Source of the DNA: Stenotrophomonas africana
Lineage (GTDB): Bacteria > Pseudomonadota > Gammaproteobacteria > Xanthomonadales > Xanthomonadaceae
NCBI RefSeq assembly: GCF_013004645.1
Contig: NZ_JABEME010000008.1
Coordinates: forward strand, 62,001-126,000
Length of the DNA stretch: 64,000 bases
Direction: 5' to 3'
In this document: positions 40,610-49,285 of the stretch, in pieces
How positions within the stretch are numbered: position 1 is the first letter of the stretch
How the letters are laid out: every line of letters begins with the position of its first letter
Notes under the pieces: generated by a model
The model's database searches: none
Told to the model about the DNA's origin: nothing
Seen by the model: only the letters and a program-made list of their open reading frames with translations
Position numbers and translations under genes: made by a program

Positions 40610-42019
40610 ATGCACTACCTCGATAATCTTCTCCTCAACACCGACAGCTACAAGGCCAGCCACTGGCTGCAGTACCCGCCGGGTACCGATGCCACGTTCT
40701 TCTACGTCGAATCACGTGGCGGCCTGCACGATCGCACGGTGTTCTTCGGCCTGCAGGCGATCCTCAAGGACGCGCTGGCACGGCCGGTCACCCACGCCGA
40801 TATCGACGACGCCGCTGCGGTGTTCGCCGCGCATGGCGAACCGTTCAACGAGGCCGGCTGGCGCGATATCGTCGACCGTCTCGGCGGCCATCTGCCGGTA
40901 CGCATCCGCGCCGTGCCCGAGGGCAGCGTGGTGCCCACCCACCAGGCCCTGATGACCATCGAATCGACCGATCCGGCCGCATTCTGGGTGCCGTCGTACC
41001 TGGAAACGCTGTTGCTGCGCGTGTGGTACCCGGTCACCGTGGCCACCATCAGCTGGCACGCACGGCAGACCATTGCCGCGTTCCTGCAGCAGACCAGCGA
41101 CGACCCGCAGGGGCAGCTGCCGTTCAAGCTGCATGACTTCGGCGCGCGCGGTGTCTCGAGCCTGGAATCGGCCGCGCTGGGCGGTGCCGCGCACCTGGTC
41201 AACTTCCTCGGCACCGATACGGTCTCGGCGCTGTGCCTGGCGCGCGCGCACTATCACGCGCCGATGGCCGGCTATTCGATTCCCGCCGCCGAGCACAGCA
41301 CCATCACCAGCTGGGGCCGCGAGCGCGAGGTGGACGCCTACCGCAACATGCTGCGCCAGTTCGGCAAGCCCGGTGCGATCGTAGCGGTGGTGTCGGACAG
41401 CTATGACATCTACCGCGCCATCAGCGAGCACTGGGGTACCACCCTGCGCGATGAAGTGATCGCCTCCGGTGCCACCCTGGTCATCCGCCCCGACTCGGGC
41501 GACCCGGTGGAGGTGGTGGCCGAAAGCCTGCGCCGGCTGGATGAAGCCTTCGGCCACACCCTCAACAGCAAGGGCTACCGCGTGCTCAACCACGTGCGGG
41601 TGATCCAGGGCGATGGCATCAACCCGGATACGATCCGCGCCATCCTGCAACGCATCACCGACGACGGCTACGCCGCCGACAACGTAGCCTTCGGCATGGG
41701 CGGTGCGCTGCTGCAGCGGCTGGACCGCGATACGCAGAAGTTCGCACTGAAGTGCTCGGCGGCGAGGGTCGAGGGTGAGTGGATCGACGTCTACAAGGAT
41801 CCGGTCACCGATGCTGGCAAGACCAGCAAGCGCGGCCGCATGCGCCTGCTGCGCCGCCTGGACGATGGCAGCCTGCATACGGTGCCACTGCCGGCCAGCG
41901 GCGACGACACCCTGCCGGACGGCTTCGAGGACGCAATGGTGACCGTGTGGGAGAACGGCCGCCTGCTGCACGACCAGCGGCTGGACGACATTCGCGCGCG
42001 TGCGGCGGCGGGACGTTGA
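40610..42019 (+). CDS. nadV: nicotinamide phosphoribosyltransferase
   Basis: 469-residue cytoplasmic enzyme that makes NMN directly from nicotinamide and PRPP, feeding the adjacent NMN adenylyltransferase. Recognisable are LLNTDSYKASHWLQYPPGT at the N-terminus, HDFGARGVSSLESAALGGAA, VVSDSYDIYRAISEHWG, VIRPDSGDPVEVV and, near the C-terminus, FGMGGALLQRLDRDTQKFAL, as in NadV/NAMPT. Length is normal. The two-gene arrangement gives a non-deamidating salvage route. Confidence 0.95.
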   Translation: MHYLDNLLLNTDSYKASHWLQYPPGTDATFFYVESRGGLHDRTVFFGLQAILKDALARPVTHADIDDAAAVFAAHGEPFNEAGWRDIVDRLGGHLPVRIRAVPEGSVVPTHQALMTIESTDPAAFWVPSYLETLLLRVWYPVTVATISWHARQTIAAFLQQTSDDPQGQLPFKLHDFGARGVSSLESAALGGAAHLVNFLGTDTVSALCLARAHYHAPMAGYSIPAAEHSTITSWGREREVDAYRNMLRQFGKPGAIVAVVSDSYDIYRAISEHWGTTLRDEVIASGATLVIRPDSGDPVEVVAESLRRLDEAFGHTLNSKGYRVLNHVRVIQGDGINPDTIRAILQRITDDGYAADNVAFGMGGALLQRLDRDTQKFALKCSAARVEGEWIDVYKDPVTDAGKTSKRGRMRLLRRLDDGSLHTVPLPASGDDTLPDGFEDAMVTVWENGRLLHDQRLDDIRARAAAGR

Positions 42020-42113
42020 AGGCATGTCCCGCCCGGGGTCGGATCCCGTTGCAGCGCAACGGGCTCTGCCCCCCCTTGACCCTGGCCAGTAACCCGTCCA
42101 CCGTGGGCGCGCC

Positions 42114-42308
42114 GAAGGTATCCCTCCAGGCGTTCACGCGCCGGGAGGGATTTAAACGGGAATCCGGTGAAGGCGCCTCGCGCGCCCATTCCGGAGCTGC
42201 CCCGCAGCGGTGAATGGAAACGAATCCTGCCAACAGCACTGGGCTCGCGCCTGGGAAGCGGCAGGTAGTAGGTGGGCTGCGGCCCGTGTCCATCAGCCCG
42301 AATACCGG
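42114..42308 (+). promoter_or_regulatory. cobalamin (B12) riboswitch in the queH leader
   Basis: Plus-strand aptamer with the conserved blocks of cobalamin riboswitches: closing stem GGTAT (42115-42119) with ATACC (42302-42306); ACGGGAATCCGGTGAA (from 42156); the B12-box region CCGGAGCTGCCCCGCAGCGG (from 42191) with TGAATGGAAACGA; then CACTGGG, CTGGGAAGCGGC (42251-42262) and CATCAGCCCGAATACCGGCC. It follows the nadV stop by 95 bases and precedes the queH start by about 195. The aptamer is clear by eye; the direction of control (repression by B12) is inferred from the class. Confidence 0.88.
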
Positions 42309-42459
42309 CCCCGGCCGGGGGACATGACCGTCCCCTGACTCGACCTGGAATCTCCGCGGGGAGGTTGCCGGGGCCGTCGTCGTCCTGCGCGTGCAGGCCG
42401 CGCGGCCGCGCGCGTCCTGTTCACGGTATCCGGCCAGACCTGTTCACCCACGCGCTGAT

Positions 42460-42492
42460 GCATGGGCCACCGCCGTTGCCGGCGGTCCATGC
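42460..42492 (+). promoter_or_regulatory. hairpin before queH, likely riboswitch expression platform
   Basis: Arms GCATGG with CCATGC and ACCGCCG with CGGCGGT enclose a short loop, ending 11 bases before the queH ATG at 42504. An in-frame ATG at 42489 sits in its 3' arm. No T-tract follows, so control of translation initiation is more likely than termination. Another hairpin, GGGGAC/GTCCCC, lies at 42317-42334. Confidence 0.5.
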
Positions 42493-42503
42493 GGTACCTG
42501 ACG

Positions 42504-43175
42504 ATGACCGAGCTCCAACGCCCCACCCTGACCCTGCCCGCCGACGGCAAGCGCCTGCTGCTGCATTCATGCTGCGCGCCCTGCTCCGGCGAGGTAATGG
42601 AGGCGATCACCGCCTCCGGGATCGACTACGCGATCTTCTTCTACAACCCCAACATCCATCCGGTGAAGGAATACGAACTGCGCAAGCAGGAAAACATCCG
42701 CTTCGCCGAGCAGCATGGCATTCCCTTCATCGACTGCGACTACGACACCGACAACTGGTTCAGCCGTGCCCGCGGCATGGAAAACGAGCCCGAACGCGGC
42801 ATCCGCTGCACGATGTGCTTCGACATGCGTTTCGAGCGCACTGCGCTGTACGCGCACGAGCACGGCTACGACACCATCAGTTCGTCGCTGGGCATCTCGC
42901 GCTGGAAGAACATGACGCAGATCAACGATTGCGGCATCCGCGCCGCCTCGCGCTATGAAGGCCTGCAGTACTGGGACTACAACTGGCGCAAGGGCGGCGG
43001 TGCCAGCCGCATGATCGAGATCAGCAAGCGCGAGCAGTTCTACCAGCAGGAGTACTGCGGCTGCGTGTATTCACTGCGCGATGCCAACCGCCACCGCCGC
43101 GAGAACGGCCGCGAACGGATCAAGATCGGCCTGCTGTACTACGGGCAGGACGCTGAGACGCCGCAGGGCGATTGA
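42504..43175 (+). CDS. queH: epoxyqueuosine reductase QueH (B12-independent)
   Basis: 223-residue member of the DUF208 family that reduces epoxyqueuosine to queuosine in tRNA, using an iron-sulfur cluster rather than the cobalamin used by the unrelated QueG. The cysteine motifs are [12 protein letters not shown] (near residue 20), [14 protein letters not shown] (near 108) and [17 protein letters not shown] (near 185). ATG 42504 is chosen; ATG 42489 is in frame but inside a hairpin. The leader is a cobalamin riboswitch. The pncA gene follows after 55 bases and may share the transcript. Confidence 0.93.
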   Translation: MTELQRPTLTLPADGKRLLLHSCCAPCSGEVMEAITASGIDYAIFFYNPNIHPVKEYELRKQENIRFAEQHGIPFIDCDYDTDNWFSRARGMENEPERGIRCTMCFDMRFERTALYAHEHGYDTISSSLGISRWKNMTQINDCGIRAASRYEGLQYWDYNWRKGGGASRMIEISKREQFYQQEYCGCVYSLRDANRHRRENGRERIKIGLLYYGQDAETPQGD

Positions 43176-43230
43176 CGTGCAGGCATCGGGCGGCCACGCT
43201 GGTCGCCCCTTCTGTTGTACCGGAACTGCC

Positions 43231-43857
43231 ATGACCGCCCTGCCCGCCGATGTCGCCCTGCTGGTGATCGACCTGCAGCCGGACTTCATGCCCGGCGGTG
43301 CGCTGGCCTGCGACCAGGGCGATGCGCTGGTGGCACCGATTGCCGATCTGCTGGCGCAGCGCCGCTACCGCACCGTGGTGGCAACACAGGACTGGCACCC
43401 GGCCGACCATGCCTCGTTCGCCAGCCAGCACCCCGGCCAACGCCCCTTCGAGACCATCCTGCTGCATGCGCAGCCGCAGACCCTGTGGCCGGACCACTGC
43501 GTGCAGGGCAGCGCCGGTGCCGCCCTGCACCCGGACGTGGACTGGACCGTGGCCGACCTGATCCTGCGCAAGGGCACGCGCCAACAGGTGGATTCGTACA
43601 GCGCCTTCCGAGAGAACCATGGCCCCGATGGCGAGCGCCCGGCCACCGGCCTGGCCGGCTGGCTGCACGAACGCCGCATCCGCGAAGTGCACGTATGCGG
43701 CCTGGCCCGTGACTACTGCGTGCTGTGGAGCGCGCAGGACGCGGTGAAGTCCGGCTTCCGGGTGAAGTTCCTGTGGGAGCTGACCCGGCCGGTGACCGAG
43801 GCCAACGACGCGATGGTGCGCGAGGCGCTGGGCAAGGCGGGGATCGCGATCATCTGA
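43231..43857 (+). CDS. pncA: nicotinamidase/pyrazinamidase
   Basis: 208-residue cysteine hydrolase that deamidates nicotinamide to nicotinate for the Preiss-Handler route. The catalytic Asp is in LLVIDLQPDFMPGG (about residue 13), metal ligands in ATQDWHPADHASFA (about 54-60), the Lys in LILRKGTRQQVDSYSAFREN, and the nucleophilic cysteine in VHVCGLARDYCVLWSAQDA (about 160). ATG 43231 is used. Its presence beside nadV means this organism can use nicotinamide by both the deamidating and non-deamidating routes. Confidence 0.93.
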   Translation: MTALPADVALLVIDLQPDFMPGGALACDQGDALVAPIADLLAQRRYRTVVATQDWHPADHASFASQHPGQRPFETILLHAQPQTLWPDHCVQGSAGAALHPDVDWTVADLILRKGTRQQVDSYSAFRENHGPDGERPATGLAGWLHERRIREVHVCGLARDYCVLWSAQDAVKSGFRVKFLWELTRPVTEANDAMVREALGKAGIAII

Positions 43858-43865
43858 GTTGCCCT

Positions 43866-43945
43866 GTAGAGCCGAGCCATGCTCGGCTCATCCGTCAGAT
43901 TCACGGCATTGGGCCGAACTGCAGCCGAGCATGGCTCGGCTCTAC
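43866..43945. repeat. SMAG/REP inverted pair
   Basis: Inverted CCGAG-subtype units, GTAGAGCCGAGCCATGCTCG plus GCT from 43866 and the mirror copy ending at 43945, filling the gap between convergent pncA and purU. Confidence 0.85.
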
Positions 43946-43955
43946 AGAAAAGCAC

Positions 43956-44807
43956 CTACCGGAATACGACGGTGCGATGCCCGTTGAGCAGGATGCGGTG
44001 CTCCACATGGCGGCGAACCGCGCGTGCCAGCACCAGCGATTCGGTATCGCTGCCCAGCCGCACCAGCTCGCGCGGCGCCATCGCGTGGTCCACGCGGGCC
44101 ACGTCCTGTTCGATGATCGGGCCTTCGTCCAGATCCTCGGTAACGTAGTGCGCGGTGGCGCCGATGATCTTGACCCCGCGCGCGTGTGCCTGGTGGTACG
44201 GCTGCGCGCCCTTGAAGCTGGGCAGGAAGCTGTGGTGGATGTTGATCGCGCGTCCAGCCAGCGCGCGGCACAGCGTGGGTGACAGGATCTGCATGTAGCG
44301 CGCCAGCACCACCAGGTCGATGCGTTCGCGCTCGACCAGGTCGATGATCTGCTGCTCCTGCACCGCACGCGTCTCGGCGGTCACCGGCAGGTGGTGGAAC
44401 GGCACCTGGTAGGACGCCGCCAGCGGCGCGAAGTCGGCGTGGTTGGACGCCACCGCCGCGATGTCCACCTTCAGCTGGCCACTGTGGGCGCGGAACAGGA
44501 GATCGTTGAGGCAGTGGCCCTGCTTGCTGACCAGCACCAGCAGGCGCGCGCGGCGTCGGCCATCGTGCAGCTGCCAATCCATGCCGAAGCCCTCGGCGAG
44601 CGTGGCCATGGCCGCGTGCACGGTCTCCAGCGGCAGGCTGGCATCGCGGTCGAAGTGCACGCGCAGGAAGAAGCGGCCACTTTCCTCGTCGCCGAACTGC
44701 TGGGCGTCGAGGATGTTGCAGCCGTGGTCGAACAGCAGGCCGGACACGCGGTAGACAATGCCGGTGCGGTCGGGGCAGGACAGGGTAAGAATGGAATCGG
44801 GGCGCAT
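43956..44807 (-). CDS. purU: formyltetrahydrofolate deformylase
   Basis: 283-residue enzyme that hydrolyses 10-formyl-THF to formate and THF, balancing one-carbon pools. An N-terminal ACT domain (about 5-85, LTLSCPDRTGIVYRVSGLLF) precedes the formyltransferase-like catalytic domain with INIHHSFLPSFKGAQPYHQA (catalytic Asn-His) and KIIGATAHYVTEDLDEGPII, including the Asp. Start ATG 44807 (MRPDSILTLSC). Monocistronic, divergent from a LysR gene. Confidence 0.94.
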   Translation of the reverse strand: MRPDSILTLSCPDRTGIVYRVSGLLFDHGCNILDAQQFGDEESGRFFLRVHFDRDASLPLETVHAAMATLAEGFGMDWQLHDGRRRARLLVLVSKQGHCLNDLLFRAHSGQLKVDIAAVASNHADFAPLAASYQVPFHHLPVTAETRAVQEQQIIDLVERERIDLVVLARYMQILSPTLCRALAGRAINIHHSFLPSFKGAQPYHQAHARGVKIIGATAHYVTEDLDEGPIIEQDVARVDHAMAPRELVRLGSDTESLVLARAVRRHVEHRILLNGHRTVVFR

Positions 44808-44921
44808 CGCCACAGTGTAGGGCAGCGCCCTGCCCAGCGGCCGGATGATCACGGATGCAACCGACCTGCTTGGTTCAGTCCCAAGCGATACTTTGGACTC
44901 CCCGTGGCAAGCTGGTCGGTC

Positions 44922-45833
44922 ATGAACCTGTTGCAACTGATCCGCAGCTTCACCCGCACCGCAGAGACCGGCAGCATTGCCGCCGCGGCCCGCATCCTTG
45001 GCATCAGCGCCACCGCAGTCGGTCAGAACATCAACCGTCTGGAGGCCCACCTGGGCGTACGGTTGCTGAACCGAAGTACGCGGCAGCTGGCCCTCAGCGA
45101 GGCCGGCGCGCTGTACCTGGCGCAGGTGCGCCACATCGAAGCCGACCTGGCGCGCGCGCAGGCGATGGTCACCTCCGGTGACATCGAACCGGCGGGGCCG
45201 CTGCGCATCGCCAGCAGCAGCGCCTTCGGTCGCCACGTGCTGGCACCGTTGCTGCCTTCGCTGCAGCAACGCTACCCGCAGCTGCAGCTGGAGCTGCGCC
45301 TGACCGACCGCGCCGTGCAGCATGGTCCTGAGGCGGTGGACGCCAGCATCCGCATCGGGGCGCAGCTGGAGGACGGCGTTGTCGCACGGCAGCTGGCACG
45401 CGTGCCCTTCGTGTTCTGTGCCTCACCGGCCTACCTGAAGGCACACGGCACGCCGAAGCAGCCCTCCGAGCTGAGCGGTCATCGCGGGCTGCTGCACCGC
45501 TTCCCCACCGATGGCCGGCCGCTGCGCTGGGGCCTGCTGAAGGATGGCCAGCGCGTGGACGCCGCGCTGCCGCCGAGCATGGTCTGCGATGACATCGATG
45601 CACTGGCAACGCTGGCCGCGGCCGGTGCCGGCATCACCCGGCTGGCCGCTTTCGTGGTCGAGCCGTACCTGCGCGATGGTCGCCTGCAGGCGGTGTTCGG
45701 CGCCGACACTGCATGGCGTCCGGAGCCGATGGAGGTCTATTTCTGCGTCAGCGACCGCCGCGATTTCACCGCCAAGATCCGCGCGCTGTTCGAGCACCTG
45801 CAGGCCGGCATGGCGCCGGCCTGGCGGGTGTGA
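44922..45833 (+). CDS. LysR-family transcriptional regulator
   Basis: 303 residues: winged HTH at 1-60 (NLLQLIRSFTRTAETGSIAA, AARILGISATAVGQNINRLE) and a type 2 periplasmic-binding-like effector domain (about 90-300) with GPLRIASSSAFGRHVLAPLL. The start ATG 44922 gives the standard N-terminus. It converges with the old-yellow-enzyme gene (3 bases between stops) and diverges from purU (114 bases). No operator or effector could be identified; control of either neighbour is only a guess. Confidence 0.88.
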   Translation: MNLLQLIRSFTRTAETGSIAAAARILGISATAVGQNINRLEAHLGVRLLNRSTRQLALSEAGALYLAQVRHIEADLARAQAMVTSGDIEPAGPLRIASSSAFGRHVLAPLLPSLQQRYPQLQLELRLTDRAVQHGPEAVDASIRIGAQLEDGVVARQLARVPFVFCASPAYLKAHGTPKQPSELSGHRGLLHRFPTDGRPLRWGLLKDGQRVDAALPPSMVCDDIDALATLAAAGAGITRLAAFVVEPYLRDGRLQAVFGADTAWRPEPMEVYFCVSDRRDFTAKIRALFEHLQAGMAPAWRV

Positions 45834-45836
45834 ACC

Positions 45837-46937
45837 TCAGCGCGTCTTGAACACGCCGCGCGCATCGCGCGGCTCGCAGCGCAGGTACTGCGGCGCCGGT
45901 TCCACGCTGTCGCGCAGCGCGGCGGCGGCATGCCACGGCCAGCGCGGGTCGTAGAGAATGCCGCGCGCCAGGGCCACAGCATCGGCGTGGCGATGGCGCA
46001 GGATCGATTCGGCCTGCTCGGGCTCGGTGATCATGCCCACGGCGATGACCGGCATGCGCACCTTGGCCTTGATCGCTGCTGCGAACGGTACCTGGTAGCC
46101 CGGACCGACGGTGATCTTCTGGCGCTCGTCCAGGCCGCCGCTGGAGACATGCAGGAAATTGCAGCCGCGCGCGTCCAGCACCTGGGCCAGCGCTTCGCTC
46201 TGCACCAGATCCCAGCCGCCATCGACCCAGTCGCTGGCGGAAATACGCACGCCCACCGCGACCTTGTCGGACACCACCGCACGCACCGCATCGAACACTT
46301 CCACCAGCAGGCGCAGGCGGTTCGGCAGCGAGCCACCGTAGCCATCGGTACGGTGGTTGCTCAGCGGCGACAGGAACTGGTGCAGCAGATAGCCATGCGC
46401 GGCATGCAGCTCGATCAGCTCGAAGCCCAGGCGCTCGGCGCGCACCGCGCTGGCGGCAAAAGCGGCGATGACCTCGGCGATGCCGGCCTCGTCCAGTTCC
46501 TGCGGTGCCGGGTCGGCGGCATGGAACGGCAGCGGCGACGGCGCCACGGTGGCCCAGCCACGCGCGTCATCGGCCGACAGCTGGCCACCACCGTCCCACG
46601 GGCGGTTCACAGAGGCCTTGCGGCCGGCATGGCCCAGCTGGATGCCCAGCGGCATCGGCGACCAGCGGCGGACGCTGGCCAGCACCTGAGCCAGTGCTGC
46701 TTCGGTACCGTCATCCCACAGGCCCAGGTCGGCCCAGCTGATGCGGCCGCGCGGTTCGACGGCAGTGGCTTCCAGGATCAGCAGGCCGGCACCGGACTGC
46801 GCCAGGTTGCCCAGATGCATGGCGTGCCAGTCGCTGGCACGGCCGTCTTCTGCGGAGTACTGGCACATCGGCGCGATGACGATGCGGTTGGACAGGGTCA
46901 GGGGGCCGAACGAGATCGGCGAAAACAGCTGGGTCAC
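45837..46937 (-). CDS. NADH:flavin oxidoreductase, YqjM-type old yellow enzyme
   Basis: 366-residue FMN ene-reductase that reduces activated alkenes. YqjM-like features: SNRIVIAPMCQYSAEDG with the regulatory cysteine, GIQLGHAGRKAS, and the catalytic pair in IELHAAHGYLLHQFLSPLSN, then DGYGGSLPNRLRLLVEVFD and a C-terminal PRWPWHAAAALR. GTG 46937 (VTQLFSPISFGPLTL) is the best start; there is no ATG in a suitable position and no clear Shine-Dalgarno. Natural substrate unknown. Confidence 0.88.
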   Translation of the reverse strand: MTQLFSPISFGPLTLSNRIVIAPMCQYSAEDGRASDWHAMHLGNLAQSGAGLLILEATAVEPRGRISWADLGLWDDGTEAALAQVLASVRRWSPMPLGIQLGHAGRKASVNRPWDGGGQLSADDARGWATVAPSPLPFHAADPAPQELDEAGIAEVIAAFAASAVRAERLGFELIELHAAHGYLLHQFLSPLSNHRTDGYGGSLPNRLRLLVEVFDAVRAVVSDKVAVGVRISASDWVDGGWDLVQSEALAQVLDARGCNFLHVSSGGLDERQKITVGPGYQVPFAAAIKAKVRMPVIAVGMITEPEQAESILRHRHADAVALARGILYDPRWPWHAAAALRDSVEPAPQYLRCEPRDARGVFKTR

Positions 46938-47037
46938 GGCGATGCGGGGGACAGACGGATGGAGGGGGCGTATTGCACCGCCGCACGGCCTGCGAATCAA
47001 CCGTCTGGATGGATCGCTGTTTCGCGCGGCCTGCTGC

Positions 47038-47102
47038 AGCCGAGCGTGGGCTCGGCTCTACAGAAGCCCTCGACCCTTGTAGAGCCGAGCCCACGCTCGG
47101 CT
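47038..47102. repeat. SMAG/REP inverted pair
   Basis: CCGAG-subtype units 47038-47061 and 47079-47102 in inverted orientation, 17 bases apart. The last base touches the TGA stop of the sirtuin gene. Confidence 0.85.
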
Positions 47103-47908
47103 CAGCGCGAAGCCCACCCGGCCAACGCTTCGGCGCAATCGCGCTCGTCCTTGAACTGCAACAGGTCGTCGGCGCGGGTGCGGCCACGGTTCAGCGCCGC
47201 CACCGGCAACCCTGCCTTCGCGGCCGCCTGCACGAAGCGGAAACCGGAATAGACCATCAGCGACGAGCCCACCACCAGCACGGCGTCGGCCTGCTGCAGG
47301 TGCTCATGCACCGCCGCCACCCGCTCCCGCGGCACGTTTTCGCCGAAGAACACCACGTCCGGCTTCAACACGCCGCCGCAATGCGGGCAGTCGGGCACCA
47401 CGAACGTGGAGAAATCGGTCTCCAGGTCGGCATCACCATCGGGGGCGATGCCGGCCTCCAGCACGTCCCAGCCGGGATTGGCGTCCAGCAGCCGCTGCTG
47501 GAACTCCTCGCGGCCACTGCGGCGCTCGCAGCCCATGCAGCGCACAAGGTCCAGGCGGCCATGCAGGTCGATCACGTTGTGGCTGCCCGCGCGCTGGTGC
47601 AGGCCGTCCACATTCTGGGTCAGCAGCACCTGCAGCTTGCCCCGGCGTTCCAGGGCAGCCAGGGCCTGGTGGGTGCCGTTGGGCCGGGCCAGGCCGAAGC
47701 GCGGCCAGCCCAGCAGGCTGCGCGCCCAGTAGCGCTGGCGGGTGGCTGCCTCGCCCATGAAGGCCTGGTAGGTCACCGGCGGCGTGCGTTTCCACTGACC
47801 ATCGGTATCGCGATAATCGGGAATGCCCGAGGCGGTGCTGCAGCCGGCGCCGGTCAGCACGAACAGGCGCTGGGCGCGGTCGATGAAGTCGGTCAGTGGC
47901 GGGGTCAT
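47102..47908 (-). CDS. NAD-dependent protein deacylase, Sir2 family
   Basis: 268-residue sirtuin that removes acyl groups from lysine while consuming NAD and releasing nicotinamide. The motifs are VLTGAGCSTASGIPDYRD (about 15-32), LLTQNVDGLHQRAGS with the NAD-site Asn/Asp, the catalytic His in VIDLHGRLDLVRC, and a zinc ribbon with CMGC and CPHC. ATG 47908 is used. Its nicotinamide product is the substrate of nadV and pncA encoded 4-6 kb away. Confidence 0.93.
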   Translation of the reverse strand: MTPPLTDFIDRAQRLFVLTGAGCSTASGIPDYRDTDGQWKRTPPVTYQAFMGEAATRQRYWARSLLGWPRFGLARPNGTHQALAALERRGKLQVLLTQNVDGLHQRAGSHNVIDLHGRLDLVRCMGCERRSGREEFQQRLLDANPGWDVLEAGIAPDGDADLETDFSTFVVPDCPHCGGVLKPDVVFFGENVPRERVAAVHEHLQQADAVLVVGSSLMVYSGFRFVQAAAKAGLPVAALNRGRTRADDLLQFKDERDCAEALAGWASR

Positions 47909-47963
47909 GGCTGCCAGATGGGGGCGCGGCCGTGCCCCCGCAAGCGCAGGTTCAGCCGGCGGA

Positions 47964-48365
47964 TCAGGCCGCCGGCAGCGGCGGCACCGCGATCGGGTGA
48001 CCTTCCTCGTCCAGCGCAATCATCACGAAGTGGCCGCGGGTGCACAGCTTGCGCTCGCCGCTGTGCAGGTCTTCGGCGATCAGTTCCACCTCGACCTTCA
48101 TCGAGCTGCGGCCGACTTCGACGATGCGGCCGATGGTTTCCACCATCTGGCCGATGCGGATCGGCAGCTTGAAGTCGACCTGGTCGCTGCGCGCGGTCAC
48201 CACGGTACGGCGCGAGTAACGGGCGGCGGCCAGGAAGGCGGCCTTGTCCATCCAGGCCAGCGCCTGGCCACCGAACAGGGTGCCAAGGTGGTTGGTGTGA
48301 TTGGGGAAGACTATTTCGGCCATGCGCACTTCGGTGGGCGGCACGGTCTCGGCGATCGGGGTCAT
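47964..48365 (-). CDS. acyl-CoA thioesterase, hotdog fold
   Basis: 133-residue YciA/BFIT-type thioesterase that hydrolyses acyl-CoA esters. VFPNHTNHLGTLFGGQALAW with the catalytic Asp in the following MDKAAFLAA is diagnostic, and the strand region RSSMKVEVELIAEDLHSGER fits. ATG 48365 (MTPIAETVPPTEVRM) is the start; the open frame further upstream is not gene-like. It lies 55 bases upstream of the sirtuin gene on the same strand. Confidence 0.9.
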   Translation of the reverse strand: MTPIAETVPPTEVRMAEIVFPNHTNHLGTLFGGQALAWMDKAAFLAAARYSRRTVVTARSDQVDFKLPIRIGQMVETIGRIVEVGRSSMKVEVELIAEDLHSGERKLCTRGHFVMIALDEEGHPIAVPPLPAA

Positions 48366-48517
48366 GGGGGTGCTTCGGTGTGGGGTGCTGCGGATTCTAA
48401 GCGACCGGCGTGACGGCCATCGGAATGCACGTGCAACGGTCACCCGGCAGCGGTGCCTGCGCAGGCCGCGCCTGCAGCAGGCGTTACACTGCGCCACGCC
48501 CACTGCCAGGACCCCCC

Positions 48518-49153
48518 ATGCCCGCCACTTCCGACCTGCTGGCCTTTGCGCTGGTTTCGCTGGCCATGGTGCTCACGCCCGGGCCGAACATGATCTACGT
48601 CATCTCGCGTTCGATCTGCCAGGGACCGATGGCCGGGCTGATCTCGCTGGGTGGGGTGGCGTTGGGCTTTGTCTTCTACATGCTGTGCGCGGCACTGGGC
48701 ATCACCGCCCTGCTGATGACTGTGCCGTTCGCCTACGACGCGCTGCGCATCGGTGGCGCGCTGTACCTGCTGTACCTGGCCTGGCAGGCACTCAAGCCCG
48801 GCGGCCGTTCGCCGTTTGCAGTGCGTGACCTGCCGCAGGACAGCCCGCGCAGGTTGTTCACCATGGGCTTCCTGACCAATCTGCTGAACCCGAAAGTGGC
48901 GGTGATGTACCTGTCGCTGCTGCCGCAGTTCCTGCACCCGGACAGCGAAGGCAGCGTGCTGATGCAATCGATCGTGCTGGGCTCCACCCAGATCCTGGTC
49001 AGTGTCAGCGTGAACGGCGTGATCGCGCTGACCGCCGGCAGCATCGCCGGATTCCTGGCCGCGCGCCCCACCTGGCAGATGGTGCAGCGCTGGTTGATGG
49101 GCACCGTGCTGGCCGGGCTGGCGGTGCGCATGGCGGTGGAAGGGCGGCGCTAG
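48518..49153 (+). CDS. LysE-family amino acid exporter
   Basis: 211-residue inner-membrane permease with six hydrophobic segments. The family motif VLTPGPNMIYVISRSICQGP is at about 18-37, GGALYLLYLAWQALK near 75 and GFLTNLLNPKVAVMYLSLLP near 112. It belongs to the RhtB/LysE group that exports amino acids such as homoserine, threonine or lysine; the substrate cannot be specified. ATG 48518 has AGGA upstream. Confidence 0.9.
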   Translation: MPATSDLLAFALVSLAMVLTPGPNMIYVISRSICQGPMAGLISLGGVALGFVFYMLCAALGITALLMTVPFAYDALRIGGALYLLYLAWQALKPGGRSPFAVRDLPQDSPRRLFTMGFLTNLLNPKVAVMYLSLLPQFLHPDSEGSVLMQSIVLGSTQILVSVSVNGVIALTAGSIAGFLAARPTWQMVQRWLMGTVLAGLAVRMAVEGRR

Positions 49154-49162
49154 CCGCTCCTT

Positions 49163-49224
49163 GTAGAGTCGAGCCGTGCTCGACTGCTGTTTGCGAAGAC
49201 CAGTCGAGCATGGCTCGACGCTAC
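49163..49224. repeat. SMAG/REP inverted pair, TCGAG subtype
   Basis: GTAGAGTCGAGCCGTGCTCG plus ACT from 49163 and an inverted partner ending at 49224, directly before the terminator at 49231. Confidence 0.85.
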
Positions 49225-49230
49225 AGAAAC

Positions 49231-49260
49231 AAAAAACCCCGGCGTTGGCCGGGGTTTTTC
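49231..49260. terminator. bidirectional rho-independent terminator
   Basis: Six A, hairpin CCCCGGC-GTTG-GCCGGGG, five T. It separates the convergent lysE-type gene and nrdB and can stop both. Confidence 0.9.
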
Positions 49261-49285
49261 GTTGCGACAGGCCTGACCGGTTCGA

